Assembly: GCA_025506515.1 (NCBI GenBank)
Contig: CM046442.1
Location: 10,057,154-10,121,153 of the forward strand
Reading direction: 5' to 3'
Source: Flaveria trinervia
Lineage: Eukaryota > Streptophyta > Magnoliopsida > Asterales > Asteraceae
DNA length: 64,000 bases
Under the pieces are notes generated by a model. The model did not search any database. It saw only the letters and a program-made list of their open reading frames with translations, and was not told the DNA's origin. A program made the position numbers and the translations under genes. The first letter of the stretch is position 1. Each line of letters starts with the position of its first letter. Of the stretch, positions 22,655 through 33,483 are shown piece after piece.

Positions 22655-24729
22655 TATAAGGCCCCGTTCCCGGGATGCTTACATTGGATCTCATCGCACA
22701 TAAAACATATAATTACATTTGTTTTATAAAGCATCACAGCGCGAAAACATTTAAAAATGACATTTCTCTCAATATATAGCTTTTGCAAAATAATACATCA
22801 TAATCCATATACAAAACCCAAGTTGCATTACATCACAAAAGCATTATAAATATGGATGCCATCCAAAAGAGTTGAGTAGCCGCCTCGTGCCATCCTTAGC
22901 AACCATTACCTGCCAACTGAAAACATATAAAAGTCAGTGTTATTGAGTGAGTTCTAGTTTTATAATAAAACATACTTTTCTTTCATAAAACTGTTCTTTA
23001 CATTCGTGCGATCATACATCATACGTACTCATAGATAATATCATTATTATCTTTGTCATTCGTTCATACTTTCATTCTTTCATTCGTATGTTCATTAACT
23101 TTCGCATCCTTTCAACATCACATCTTTTCTTTCATTCAACCATAAACTTTACCCAGATATTCCTGGTACTGGACCTAGGTCTATCATAGACGAGCTATAA
23201 CGATGCTCCGCACCTCTAATCACAGCACCTAGGGTAGAGTTTAGGTGTACCACTACTATGTGCAATACCCAGCTATTCCTGGTACTGGACCTAGGTCTAT
23301 CATAGACCAGCTATAACGGTGTTCCGCACCTCTGCTCACAGTACCTTGGGCATGCAGCAATGGTGCTATACAAATGTTAATCACAAAGAAGACCCCAATG
23401 TGCATCCTCCCGGGGTAGCGAACCCGCACACCGTTTGGCTAAACACCTTTTAATGGCGTGTCCCGACTACTATGCTTGCAAGACTTTCTTTACTTTCATT
23501 ACTCATTAATGCATGCATTCTTACTTCATGTTCCTTTTTCATTATCTTCCACTTTACGTTACATAATACTTTCACTTCATTCATTAACATACACAGTCAT
23601 CATCAAACTACAGGCAACAACATACATAACATAACATCATGCATAAACGTGGCAACATCACCATCATGCCCAACATAACCTCTAAGACCTCTACCATCAC
23701 CTTACATGAACTTACGGGAACTTCCACGTCAAAGCGTACATCTGAACTTTCCCCCGAAAGTCAGAAGTTAAACTACGTTTCTCCCCGTGCAACAGTCCTA
23801 TTCGGCGTATGGACACCCTTCAGTCGCATGGCCTCCATGCGACTGAACATTATGCGAAAGGACCAATACGGATGAACACCCATGCGAATGACCTCATGCG
23901 AATGGACTCAATGTGGATGAGTCCTATGCAAATGAAACTAATGTGATGGACCTCAAGCGAATGAAACTAATGCGGATGAGCACTTATGCGAATGGACCCT
24001 CAGTCGCATGACTCCCATGCGACTGCCCTCACGCACGACTGGCAGGCGTATGGGCCTCAGTCGTACGTCATTCGATTGACCTTCAATCGCACGACTAGCA
24101 TGCGTATGGCTTCAGTCGCACGACTGGCATGCCATTCGGTCGCATAGCCCTAGCTGTGCAGAATGCAGTTCACCCCCGAACCCAATCGGCCATTTTCGAC
24201 TTCCAAGCTCATCCAAACCCATTCTAAGCCCAAATCAACCATCCTAAACCTTAGGAATGCATAGCACAACACCATTCAAGCACACACAAGCGTAAACACA
24301 AGACCCAAACGAATCATTCACACACATACACATACACAAACGGGTCAAACACACACACACACACACACTCAAAAACCTGATTTTCAGATGTGTTCCAGCC
24401 CCAAATCATTCAAAAATGTGTAAAAGAGGGGTCCTAGAACTCACACAAATGACCACAACGAGAAGAGCTTCGATTTGACTCGGTACACGACGATTTTCGA
24501 GCTTGAATCTACTCGAACCAACCTTTTTCTCTCATTTTCTCTTCTTTCTCTCTTCTCCTCTTTCTATGCTGAAAATGTGAGTGTGAGGAGAGGGTAATGG
24601 CTGCCCTCTCCCTTTAAATATCAATACATTCCCAACTATCTCTCGTTGGCGGTTTGGTCCCTCGACTTTGGACTTATTTCTTTTTCTTCATTCGTCGGCT
24701 TCAAAATAAATAAATAACCAGGTGTTACA
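22655..24729 (-). repeat. Element A 5' LTR (right, uninterrupted)
   Basis: 2075 bp. The plus-strand start is TATAAGGCCCC (the canonical TG mutated to TA; the left copy keeps TG) and the end is GGTGTTACA. It contains the 116-bp tandem repeat (23150-23350), a zone rich in ATGCGAATG and GTCGCACGACT (23818-24150) and an (AC)n tract near 24349-24369. Confidence 0.93.
23818..24150. repeat. Short-motif repeat zone in the A LTR
   Basis: Irregular tandem array of ATGCGAATG/ATGCGGATG followed by CAGTCGCATGACT-type units, in which GTCGCATGGCC...ATGCGAC pairs as inverted half sites. The same zone is at 3800-3868 plus 17828-18100 in the other LTR. Confidence 0.75.
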
Positions 24730-24734
24730 CATTA
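24730..24734. repeat. Target-site duplication of element A (right), CATTA
   Basis: Identical to 2570-2574. Confidence 0.9.
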
Positions 24735-26042
24735 ATTCAATGGAATTTATTGGAACTGTAACTTGAATTTTATTAGTTATTGTGTTTTTTGTTAGGAATT
24801 CATTGTAATTGGAATTTAAATTTCATTTTTAACGTTTGTGGTTACGAAATGAATTGAAATTTGAATTTAGTTAATCTTCTCAAATTTTCTACAATAAATG
24901 ATTTCAAAATCTTTCCAAGTATTGAATGATTTCAAGTCTCACCGACCTCTGCCTCTGCCACCAATCGCCACCTACCACACCGCCCACCTCCAACCACTGC
25001 CACCAATCCCCACTTACCACCCCGCCCACCTTCAACCGCTAACGCCACTGTCCGCCACTAACCGCCAGCTACCGATGGTCGTCGACGCCACCCGTTGGTG
25101 ACGCCCACGAACTCGACCATTGACGCGCCCGCAATACCGATCGGTGATCGCTGTTGATGCCATCGCCCGCTATGGTCGCCGCCGATCTCGCCCGCCGACA
25201 CCTTAGCCCTTGACCGCCACCCGTCACCGACCCCGATCATCGCCGCCCCAAAACCGCTGAACTTGTCACCGACCCCGCCCGCCACTGACGCCGCTTGACC
25301 TAACACGTACAACCATTGACCCCTTTTTTTTCCGAACCCGACGACGTACAACGCCGACGCCCATGACTACCACTCCTGACCGTGATTGTTGACGACCGGC
25401 GTAGACGAACCGCGTCGGTTTAGACTCACTTGAAAGAGACTGCCGGTTCTCGATGACAGGTGTGCTTGGTTTGTGGCAGCGATGGATAACGGTCGGTTTT
25501 TAGCCCATTTAGAAAATCTTGTGAACATAAATTTTCATGAAAACTATCATGAGCATACTCATACTGATAGACAATATATGAACTTAGGTGTCTCTTTTCA
25601 TCTATGCAAAACTAGAAAATGAAACAAGAGTACGTAGCACGCATACGTCCATCTCCCTTCACCTAGTCCCGAGGCCATGCCCAGGCTAGGGTGTGTGATC
25701 AGGAAACCACTAAGTATCTCTAACCATATAAAAATACAATCCACTCCTATGTGCAACAACTTATGTTCCACGATTAACTTAGTTTTCACAATTTTATGTT
25801 TTAACTACATAATTTTAAGCATTAATATCTTATTTATCTCAGTTTTATATTGAACACAGTTTGATTGGTTATAATTTTCTCACATAATATAATACAAACC
25901 ATTGAATAATAATTATTTTAGTAATAAATAATAGTTATTTGCGTCCGAAGTTAGTAAAAAACTATTTTTTCGCTAACTTTTCAACATGATTTTTTTGATA
26001 TTATTGGTGTGGGTCTAAAGTGTGGAGGAGCAATCTATTTTG
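24735..26042. other. Spacer with a GC-rich CCACC-type island (24935-25400)
   Basis: AT-rich sequence, except for an island in which a roughly 48-bp unit (CTGCCACCAAT...CCGCCCACCT) is repeated twice from about 24955 and then degenerates into CGCCAC/GACGCC-rich sequence. The Pro/His-rich ORF across it looks like a by-product of the repeat. No recognisable gene. Confidence 0.5.
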
Positions 26043-26083
26043 TATTTGGAGGCATAGAATCGTTTTTCTAAAGGGGATTAACT

Positions 26084-26170
26084 AAGGTGTTGTTTGTTTT
26101 TTCTGCAGAAAAAACGTCTGCAGTCTGTAGACCACATCTGCAGATATTTGCAGCAGAAGAGGTAGACCAA
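26084..26170. mobile_element. Truncated CTGCAG-rich MITE-like copy
   Basis: GGTGTTGTTTGTTTTTTCTGCAG and the following GTCTGCAGTCTGTAGACCACA...AGAAGAGGTAGACCA match the reverse complement of 27160-27234. Only one end of the unit is present; the next element begins immediately. Confidence 0.6.
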
Positions 26171-26370
26171 GGGGGTGTTTGTTTTTCGAAAAAACCTCTT
26201 CTCCACCTCTTCATCTGCGTGCTCGCATACGCGGGAAGAGGTTTTTACTTCGCAGACTGTTTGTTTTCTCGAAGACGTTTCATTAACGTCTTCCCCACCT
26301 CTGCACGGAGAAGAGGTGGAACAATGTCTTCACAATCTCTTCTAACCTCTTCTCTTCTGAATGATCCCTA

Positions 26371-26840
26371 ACATACCCACCTTCATCTTCATTCCCCACA
26401 TACCCACCTCCCCCACTCCCCTTCACAACCACCTCACCACCGTCGCCTGCTGGCCCACCGTCGCCACCTCGCCACCGTCGCCACCTCCCCTTCGGCCCCC
26501 TCCCCTTCGCCGTCTCCGAGAAGTCGTCGTCTCAGTGAAAATGTATCCATCACGTCCGAGAAGTCGTCATCTCCGTCATATTCGTGTTCCACGAGTTTCC
26601 TCCCGGGCGGTGGCGGGATGGGAAACTCATCATGGAACTGAGTGGTTCGGGGGTATTTCTGTTTACCAGCCGAAAGCTCCCATGAAAGGGGACGCGGTTA
26701 CGTGAGTCTCACGAGGCGGCTCAAGAGCTCGGGTGGGCGGTGGAACTTGTGGGTCGTCTGGTTGATAGTAATGGTGCGCCGAGGTTGAGTTCTTTGGGTT
26801 GTGGTGTAGCCATTGGTGGTGGTTGTTGAAGCATAAAGTT
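26371..26840 (+). other. GC-rich interior, possible captured gene fragment
   Basis: GC content rises sharply inside the element. One frame ends DAVT at 26705. Another stays open from about 26703 and reads RLRESHEAAQELGWAVELVG and SSLGCGVAIGGG before a stop. This codon-like texture could be a piece of a host gene carried by the transposon. I do not recognise the protein, and neither frame is open for long. Confidence 0.25.
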
Positions 26841-27115
26841 TGAAACTTTGTTTGATATATTGTAAGCTCTGAATACGTGTTAGATGACTTTTAGTTGTTG
26901 TACTTTTAGCTTATATTGTAAAAGGTGACAGAACTAACATGGGGAGTTTCATTTTTTTATTATAAAAAAACTATATATTGGTGATAAAATTGATGTTATA
27001 TACTTGTATGCATATGCAAATAAGCACAAAACGATAGTTAAATAATGTCAAAATATCATCATATACTTTAAAAAAAATTTAGTTTAATTACAGAATATTT
27101 CAGCATTCTACAGAT

Positions 27116-27283
27116 GTTAAACAAAACAAACAGTCTTTTTCTTGCAGACTGCAGATATTTGGTCCACCTCTTCTGCTACAGATGTGGTCCGCAGACTGCA
27201 GACGTTTTCCTGCAGAAAAAAAAACAGCACTCAAATGTCTGTAGTCTGCAAGAAAAAGATTGTTTGTTTTCTTAACGTTTGCA
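27116..27283. repeat. Palindromic MITE-like copies around a CTGCAG-rich core
   Basis: GTTAAACAAAACAAACAGTC with CTTTTTCTTGCAGACTGCAG at 27116-27155 pairs with CTGTAGTCTGCAAGAAAAAG and ATTGTTTGTTTTCTTAAC at 27239-27277. The centre (27160-27234) is the inverted match of 26084-26168. It could form a hairpin of about 165 nt. Confidence 0.65.
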
Positions 27284-27689
27284 GAATATTAAAATATTAT
27301 ATAACTAAGCTAAATCTATTTTTTAAACTTTAAAAATAACTTTAACATTAATATATAAATAAAAATCATAACGAACAATTCAAGTATTCTTCTTGCAATT
27401 CAATATAATATATAAATCATAATCAACCTACAAAACAAAAATGATCATGGGCCCCTTCCACCTGATCTCAATATATAATCAACCTGCAATTCAATATAAT
27501 ATATACCATTGTCTTTAGAACAAGAAAATGTACAAACTGTTTGAAATTCTTCATCCCACTCAACGTTTGACTAAACAGTTTTCACATCCTTTGTGAAATT
27601 CCTTTTCACTGTTCTCCTAAAAGAACTCAAGATGATATTGGGCCCCTTCCACCTGATCTCCACAACCCTACGATAATCCTTCTCTGGGC

Positions 27690-27900
27690 GGCGGCGGCAT
27701 AGAAGAGGGGCGGCCGCGGGGCCCCTGGAGGGCGGCGGCGGTCGCTTGCCCGAAGGCGGAGCAGACGAGAGCAGTGAGCGTGAGCGTGAGCGTGAGCGGG
27801 CGATGTGAGCAGAAGAGAGCGGCAGTGTGATCGGCGGCGTGAGACGACAACGTGATTGGCGGCGTGAGACGGCAGCGTGAGCGGAGATGGCGGGCGGAGA
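27690..27900. repeat. GC-rich GGCGGC / GTGAGC hexanucleotide tract
   Basis: GGCGGCGGC runs and (GTGAGC)4 around 27776-27800. The overlapping minus-strand ORFs (to 28156) are Ser/Leu/His-rich readings of this low-complexity DNA and of the TIR, and are not credible genes. Confidence 0.6.
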
Positions 27901-28172
27901 AGGGCTTTAGTGAAGAGAGGAGAGGAGAGGAGTGATGGGTTGAAGGGTTGAACAATGAGAAGAAATGTCTGGGTTGGGGGCAAAGAAGAGAAGAGTTGAG
28001 AAGACCTGAGAAGTGGTAACACCACATCTCCATACAGACGTCAGAAAGACGTTTTTTAATGAAACATCTTCCAAAGAACAAATAGCCTGCACATTTAAAA
28101 CCTCTTCCCGCGTCTGCGTGCGCGCAGATGAAGAGGTGGGGAAGAGGTTTTTCCAATAAAGAAACACCACCT

Positions 28173-29528
28173 AAAATGACTATAACTTGAGCTAGAAAGC
28201 TTTCTATTTGGAGGCATAGATGATTAGTCGAATCTAAAGTTCCATCTAGTTGATTTTCTACTGCGATATGTGGTTCTTGTACATCTTTCCTACTACTGCA
28301 GATAAATCATATTGACCAGCGAACCATAACCATTAACACACATCAGTTTCAGTATGTTCGTTCGGTTCGATATCCGGTAACAATATTTGACTAATGTTTT
28401 GAATATAACTTATGCCCCATGTTGTTATTGAATAATCATCAAAATCATGATCAACTTTGAAACTAATAACCTGATATATGTATCAAGTTGTTAATAAAAA
28501 TAAAATACAGTAACCTTTACAAGTATCAAAGTATTAATAAACTAAATTACCTTCATATATATTGAGGATGCAACGGTTAACATCCTTAGCACGATGGTGT
28601 TTTCACATTCACGTAATGATCTTTGTCTTAGGTTCAATTGCTTCAACGCCTAATAAATAGACAGACACTAATGTCGATGCTCAAAGATACGAGATCCGTT
28701 AAAAGCTTTGTTCTTTGTTTTTCTGCTTGTTGAAATTAGATTCCTTGATACACATACTGAGATACACATTAGTTAGGTTCTATACGATTGACCGTTAAAA
28801 TTTTCATCAATTTCAAACTATTATAAATTTTATTTGTAAGATAGTAAAATACTAGATTGATTATTCAATTATAGGGTTATTACAATATATAGAGTTTCTA
28901 GCAAACCCTAAAAACTTAAAATGGACCCGTGAACTCAACTACTCATTTTAGTTGTGAAACGATTCATATTTGTGTGGTGGTCACTGCAAATTTTGTGGAA
29001 GAAGTTGAATCTGGACGAACACCCATATGTTAAAATGAACATCAGTCTCTTTTTTGCAAATACTCTCTTCCAATCTCTTTTTATCGTCAGTATTGTTAAT
29101 TTTCGACTGAGTGTAAATTTTATAATAAATATAGAGTTCACCGACTCAAATTCCGCCACTAACTATAAGGTTTTTTAAAAGATATAGATCAAAACCCTAA
29201 TTCGTGCAAAAGTTTTTGATGTTGATGATGTTAAAATGGTTCCGATCCTTAATTACTTCTAGTTTTATTCACATTCTTCATTAGTTGTATTCACATTCTT
29301 CTATATTAGTTTTATTTGACTTGTGTGCTTCTAACAATAACGTTAATTTTGCTAATACAAAATTGATAAAACTTTATAGTAATTTTCATCATCATTGATT
29401 GGATCAAGCTTCATTTAGGATGGACTGCAGGAATGGTATTTTAACTACAAGGTATATCATGTTAATTATGTGTCTTAAGTCGCTAGAAGTTTCTATCATC
29501 ATTATATTCCATAGTTAAAAACTACCAT
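28173..29528. other. AT-rich spacer, no gene seen
   Basis: No domain-bearing ORF or repeat boundary was seen. The short ORFs around 28935-29178 overlap on opposite strands and look like chance frames. Confidence 0.5.
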
Positions 29529-29544
29529 ATACACTACTACAAAA

Positions 29545-30010
29545 GTGAGTATTTGTGACCGTCACATTGGTCGTAAAATGGTCGCAAATACCTTGTTGCG
29601 ACCAATTAGCTACCAATTTGGTTCGTTGGTTATACCCTGGTCGGTAATTTTATTTCCAACTAATTTTTCCAACCAAAAAGTTCTTGCGACTGATTTTGTG
29701 ACCATATCATTCATCGCAGAATTAGTGATAAAATTTGCGACTGTATCTTGTTTGCGATGGAATTTGCGACTGCATATTGTTTGCGACGGAATTTGCAACT
29801 GCATCTTGTTTGCGACGGAATTTGCGACCTATTTCATTTGCGACTAACTTTGCCACCAAAATTTAGCGACTGAGATTGTAACAAAAATCGCGATGAAAAG
29901 TTCTGCTATGGATCTTGCGACTAAACTCTTAGCAACCAAAATTGCGACCAAAAATACTTGTGACCAATCATTTTTTGCGACCATTTTAGCAACCGATTTT
30001 TATATAGTTG
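29545..30010. repeat. CACTA left subterminal repeats
   Basis: More than fifteen variants of TTGCGAC(C/T) in both orientations (for example TTTGCGACGGAATTTGCGAC), spaced roughly 15-30 bp. In En/Spm elements such motifs bind the element-encoded TNPA-like protein. That role is inferred here. Confidence 0.85.
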
Positions 30011-30210
30011 CAAAAAATATGCATAATAAGAAAAGCTAGCTCATGTTTTCTGGTATTTATAAGATTAATCAGCACTCAAACAAATAATAAAATTCACAAA
30101 ACTATCCAAACATCTTACAGCAAATAAATCAAAGTATCAAAAAAAACATTCAAACACATATATTAAAACAAACTTCTAAATTGACCATGTCTATAAAATC
30201 ACATGCTTAA

Positions 30211-31955
30211 CTAGTTGGAAGATCTTTTTGGTATGTTCTTCAATAAGAATTCAATTTGTTGCTTCATTTCATTGTTTGCAACTCTATTTTCCTCTATTTG
30301 CTCCATCATTGCTAGTTTCTCGGCTCTTTCTTTTTCTTTCTCTAGTCTTTCAGTTTCTTTCTCTTGCTGCAGTTGTGCTATTTTCTCATTCAGATGTTGT
30401 ACCTGTAAATAATACATCACAACATTAATATGTTTAAACCACACAACACATTAACCTATTGTTTATTCATTCACCTAGACTAATCTATTATTTATTTCTT
30501 CAATAACACGATATTTATTTAGAATTATGATCAATCCAATTTAGATAATATTATGTTTTAATCAATTATTTTCCATATTCTTTCAATCAACAAAATATTA
30601 GGATTACAACATTTGATTATTAAGTGATAGTAACCCACCTACAAGTTTAAATATTTGGATTAGTATAGTGTTGAATGGTTACCTTAAAGTCTACAAATAA
30701 CTAAAATGTCGTGACATAAAGAAGTTTGACTTTTATACTTAAACTATTTTTATGACTATAGTATGATATAGTAGAGGGAGGGGATCCTAGTTGTTGATTA
30801 CTTGAACAAGTAAACATAGAAACTAATTGGTTTTAATTCAGGTTTCATCAAAGATACAAATTATTCATAAGGACATAAAGGGAGGGTGATCTTACTTTCA
30901 GGGCAAGACTTCTAAATTTCTATCAACGAAAGTAATTTCTCAAATTAGCTAATTTCATGAATGATTGAGGCCTTGTTGGTTATTGTCTATGTCTCTTTTA
31001 GCTCTTTTGATTCATTTAAGGTGATTTCAGGCCCTAAAAATCAAGTGTAAAACATATCAATTTCACAAAAAATCTTAAACTAAAACTCTAATACCATTTA
31101 ACCCTAACTGTAGAATTTCTATGTGTTCCTATGTATGTATAGTTATTTTAATACAAGTATCCATGAAAGAACCTATTGTATTTCAACAAAATTTCAAGGA
31201 GACGCACCGTGTATCTTATAAGAGGCTACAAACTAAAACACTTTTTGATGACAACTAATATGACTCACTATAGCATTTTTACCCATATATAGTAACTAAA
31301 TTGGAATAAGCAAACCTTTTCATTTCTTGCAGGTAGATACGAATTTCTTGACGTTGAGGGTGTATCTGTCATCATGAAATGCGGATCACTAATATCAAAC
31401 AATCTGCCTCTTTTATTGCCCCATTGTACCCATGTGTCTAGAACTAATGGGTGTTTACTAGCCTCATCTCCATACTTTTTTGTGACATACTCCTTATATG
31501 ATTTCTATGATATACAAGAAAAAGAAAAATTGTTATACTTATAACATGTAATGATTAACTCCAGTATAATACATCTTAAAAGTCAAGAAACTTACAAAAG
31601 ATTCCTCTACCCTTGAGTCAACCCATTCCATATTATTTTCCGTATCAATTTCTTTCAAACTGTCAACCTCTTTTGAACCCTCTCCTTCTCCACATCTCAA
31701 GAATTTATCTAAAGGTCTAGTTCCTTTTTTTTTCATGTGACTGCATCCAAATTTCATCTATTGTAACGGGGCATCCAGGTATCTTATCCTACAAAATTCA
31801 TATTTAAAAGTTTATATTCACATGCAATTTCATTAAATCAAGGACATAATAACATCTCTTACCGCTTTTAATTTAAGCGTAACATAGGCTTGCGAGCCAA
31901 GAGTGTGTTTGCTTGTCGATTTCCCTCTGTTAATGGTATTCCTAGAAGACTTAAG
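30211..31955 (-). pseudogene. Transposase_24 / Ptta-En-Spm family gene (TNP1-like), 4+ exons
   Basis: Reconstructed by reading splice sites on the minus strand; the 5' end is uncertain. Exon about 31955-31863 ends AAAGCG|GTAAGAG and reads KSTSKHTLGSQAYVTLKLKA. Exon 31788-31596 (ATTTTGTAG|GATAAG ... TCTTTT|GTAAGT) reads IPGCPVTIDEIWMQSH, TRPLDKFLRCGEGEGS and MEWVDSRVEESF. Exon 31504-31316 has the conserved block YKEYVTKKYGDEASKHPLVL, WVQWGNKRGRLFDISDPHF. The last exon, 30402-30211, is a Glu/Lys coiled coil (LNEKIAQLQQEKETERLEKE) ending at TAG. A run of A at about 31724-31732 holds a frameshift. The WVDSR and KYGDEAS..HPL..W.....KRGR motifs mark the plant En/Spm accessory transposase family, a DNA-binding partner rather than the DDE enzyme. 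Confidence 0.8.
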
Positions 31956-33171
31956 GTGTGTACTTAATGTACCGACTTTGAATCGGTGCATACCTTATAA
32001 TAAAAACTTTGTCTTTCGTAATCAAAATTTTGCATTTTTGTTCTTGTTTGTTTTGACACTCTATATTTTTAAGCTTCTATGACAAAGAAGTTAACCAATC
32101 ACATTTAACATCAGACTTCCTATGACAAAGCATACACTCTTGATCTTATTACTGAAATATTTTAATGTGAAGGAATTCTGGACCAAATTCAGTGCTGAAG
32201 AGTTACAAAAAATTAATGTTTTCTTTTTGAGGTAAGGAAATAAAACTAATATGGTAGCATATGAGTTGGTTTTTGAGCTACATATTAAATCAAATTAATT
32301 TTTTCACAAAGTAATTTTTCATTAAGGGGCTTGGTGGCGTTTGTTCAAAAACTAATGTTAAAGGCTTACAAAATAAATTGGTGACCGTAAGTTGATACAT
32401 TAATCAGTTTAGTTAATTAGTTTGAAAACGACAACAATAGTTGATACAACTAATGTTCTTTGGTTTCTAATCAAGCAAGGTTGAGTTTCCGGAACAAAAT
32501 CAAAGCAAATAAATTAATTTAGGAATAACTTTGCAAAACATATGAGTAGAATGGTTACCTCAACAGTATACAAAAACAATTTCGAGATGTAAAGAGAAGT
32601 GAATCAGAGCTCTTGAACAACACACGCTTGCCTTAGTATGACTTGATGGTTTCAATCGAATTCACAATGTCCAGCGACGGTGGTTCTTCTCCGGTATTTA
32701 GAATAAATGCAGATGAAACTATCAGTAGCTTGTGCGATGGGGGCTTTCATGAGGGTAACCAGAACAAGGAGCAATCAGTAGCTTGTGCGATGGGGGTTTT
32801 CGTGAGGGTAACCAGAGTGTTCGAGGGGTAGTAATCGATGGTTGAAACGTGGAGAGATAGGTCTTTATCATCGTTATTTTTCTCGGTAGTTTGTTGAAGG
32901 GGTGAGTTATATGTGAAAGAAACTATATCTTCAAAAAAGGTGAAGATAAAGCATCAGTTTATGGTGGATGCTTCAGATCTGACTTGGGTTGTTTGTGTTT
33001 CAAATGTGGGGTCACCAACAACACAAGTGAGACTTTAATTTTTGATATGTACAATCTTTTCAACTACTTATTTCAAAAATAAAAGTTTTAATTCCTTATT
33101 TTTTAAAAACTTATTATTTTTATATTTTTAAATATCACAAAAATCTTTTATTGAACGGGTTCACTTAAAAA
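31956..33171. other. CACTA interior without recognised gene; 53-bp tandem duplication at 32721
   Basis: Probably holds the 5' part and introns of the transposase gene, but I could not define exons. A 53-bp unit beginning ATCAGTAGCTTGTGCGATGG occurs at 32721 and 32774 with few differences. A Gly-rich plus-strand ORF crosses it (32643-32831) and lies on the non-coding strand of the element. Confidence 0.5.
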
Positions 33172-33421
33172 GAAAATTTATTGGTTAAGTTGAGACATCC
33201 AAGACATTAAATATAAGGAGGTTTTAGATTAAAGTCTTACTCTAAGTTAAATGCTCCAGGTTGAGCCAGATGTTTTACAGTTATGGTTTTTCTATTGAAC
33301 GGGTTGGGGTGCAGTCCCTGCTGGAAAATGGATATGTAGGTGTGATTAAGATAATACATATCATTCAAAGCATGATCGTATATTTTTCGTTCAAAAAAGA
33401 TGATTTATTGTCACTTAAAAA
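33161..33421 (+). mobile_element. SINE copy 1 (33172-33410) with 11-bp target duplication
   Basis: TCACTTAAAAA occurs exactly at 33161-33171 and 33411-33421. The 239-bp body aligns along its length with the SINE at 35751-35983: TTGGTTAAGTTGAGACATCC versus CCGGTTAAGGTGAGGTACCC at the left, and GATTAAGATAATACATATCA versus GATTAAGATAACACCTATCA at the right. It is more decayed than copy 2, with a damaged B box (AGATTAAAGTCTTAC). Confidence 0.8.
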
Positions 33422-33446
33422 TTACATTTTATATCATTATTAAAGA

Positions 33447-33447
<1 letters not shown>

Positions 33448-33483
<36 letters not shown>
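33448..33483. repeat. (AC)n(AT)n microsatellite, left arm
   Basis: ACACAC run then ATATAT run, ending directly at the inverted-repeat element. It is the mirror image of the right-hand (AT)n(GT)n tract. Confidence 0.9.

Larger units (their letters stand above)
2575..24729 (-). mobile_element. Ty3/gypsy retrotransposon A (contains nested element B)
   Basis: The element is bounded by CATTA target duplications. It lies on the minus strand, with its 5' LTR at the right (22655-24729) beside a tRNA-iMet PBS and its 3' LTR at the left, split by element B into 2575-3868 and 17828-18673. Reading leftward from 22311 come gag with zinc knuckles, protease (DSGA), RT (FIDD), RNase H and a C-terminal integrase remnant, the usual Ty3/gypsy order. 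The integrase core is deleted and several frames are broken, so this copy cannot move by itself. Without element B and its duplicated 5 bp it would be about 8.2 kb. Confidence 0.93.
26171..28171. mobile_element. Long-TIR DNA transposon, Pack-MULE-like
   Basis: The left end GGGGGTGTTTGTTTTTCGAA and its next 180-200 bases (ACCTCTTCTCCACCTCTTCATCTGCG...) are matched in inverted order at about 27960-28171 (GGTGGTGTTTCTTTATTGGA on the minus strand). Long imperfect terminal inverted repeats with a GC-rich interior suggest a MULE-type or similar non-autonomous element. I see no 9-bp target duplication. CAA/TAA trinucleotides at the ends are only weak support for a PIF/Harbinger alternative. No transposase is present. 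Confidence 0.6.

Noticed and set aside
24898..25351. Pro/His-rich plus-strand ORF and Gly-rich minus-strand ORF
   Set aside because: Both are translations of a CCACC-type low-complexity island with an internal 48-bp repeat.
27627..28170. Overlapping minus-strand ORFs up to 162 codons (MEKPLPHLFICAHADAGRG...)
   Set aside because: They are Ser/Leu/His-rich, overlap each other in different frames, and read through a terminal inverted repeat and GTGAGC microsatellite; there is no domain and no codon bias typical of a gene.
28935..29178. Two 74-codon ORFs on opposite strands over the same bases
   Set aside because: Mutually exclusive chance frames without domain signatures.
33448..33483. CRISPR-like or satellite array
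   Set aside because: It is a plain dinucleotide microsatellite; no spacer-repeat structure exists anywhere in the window.
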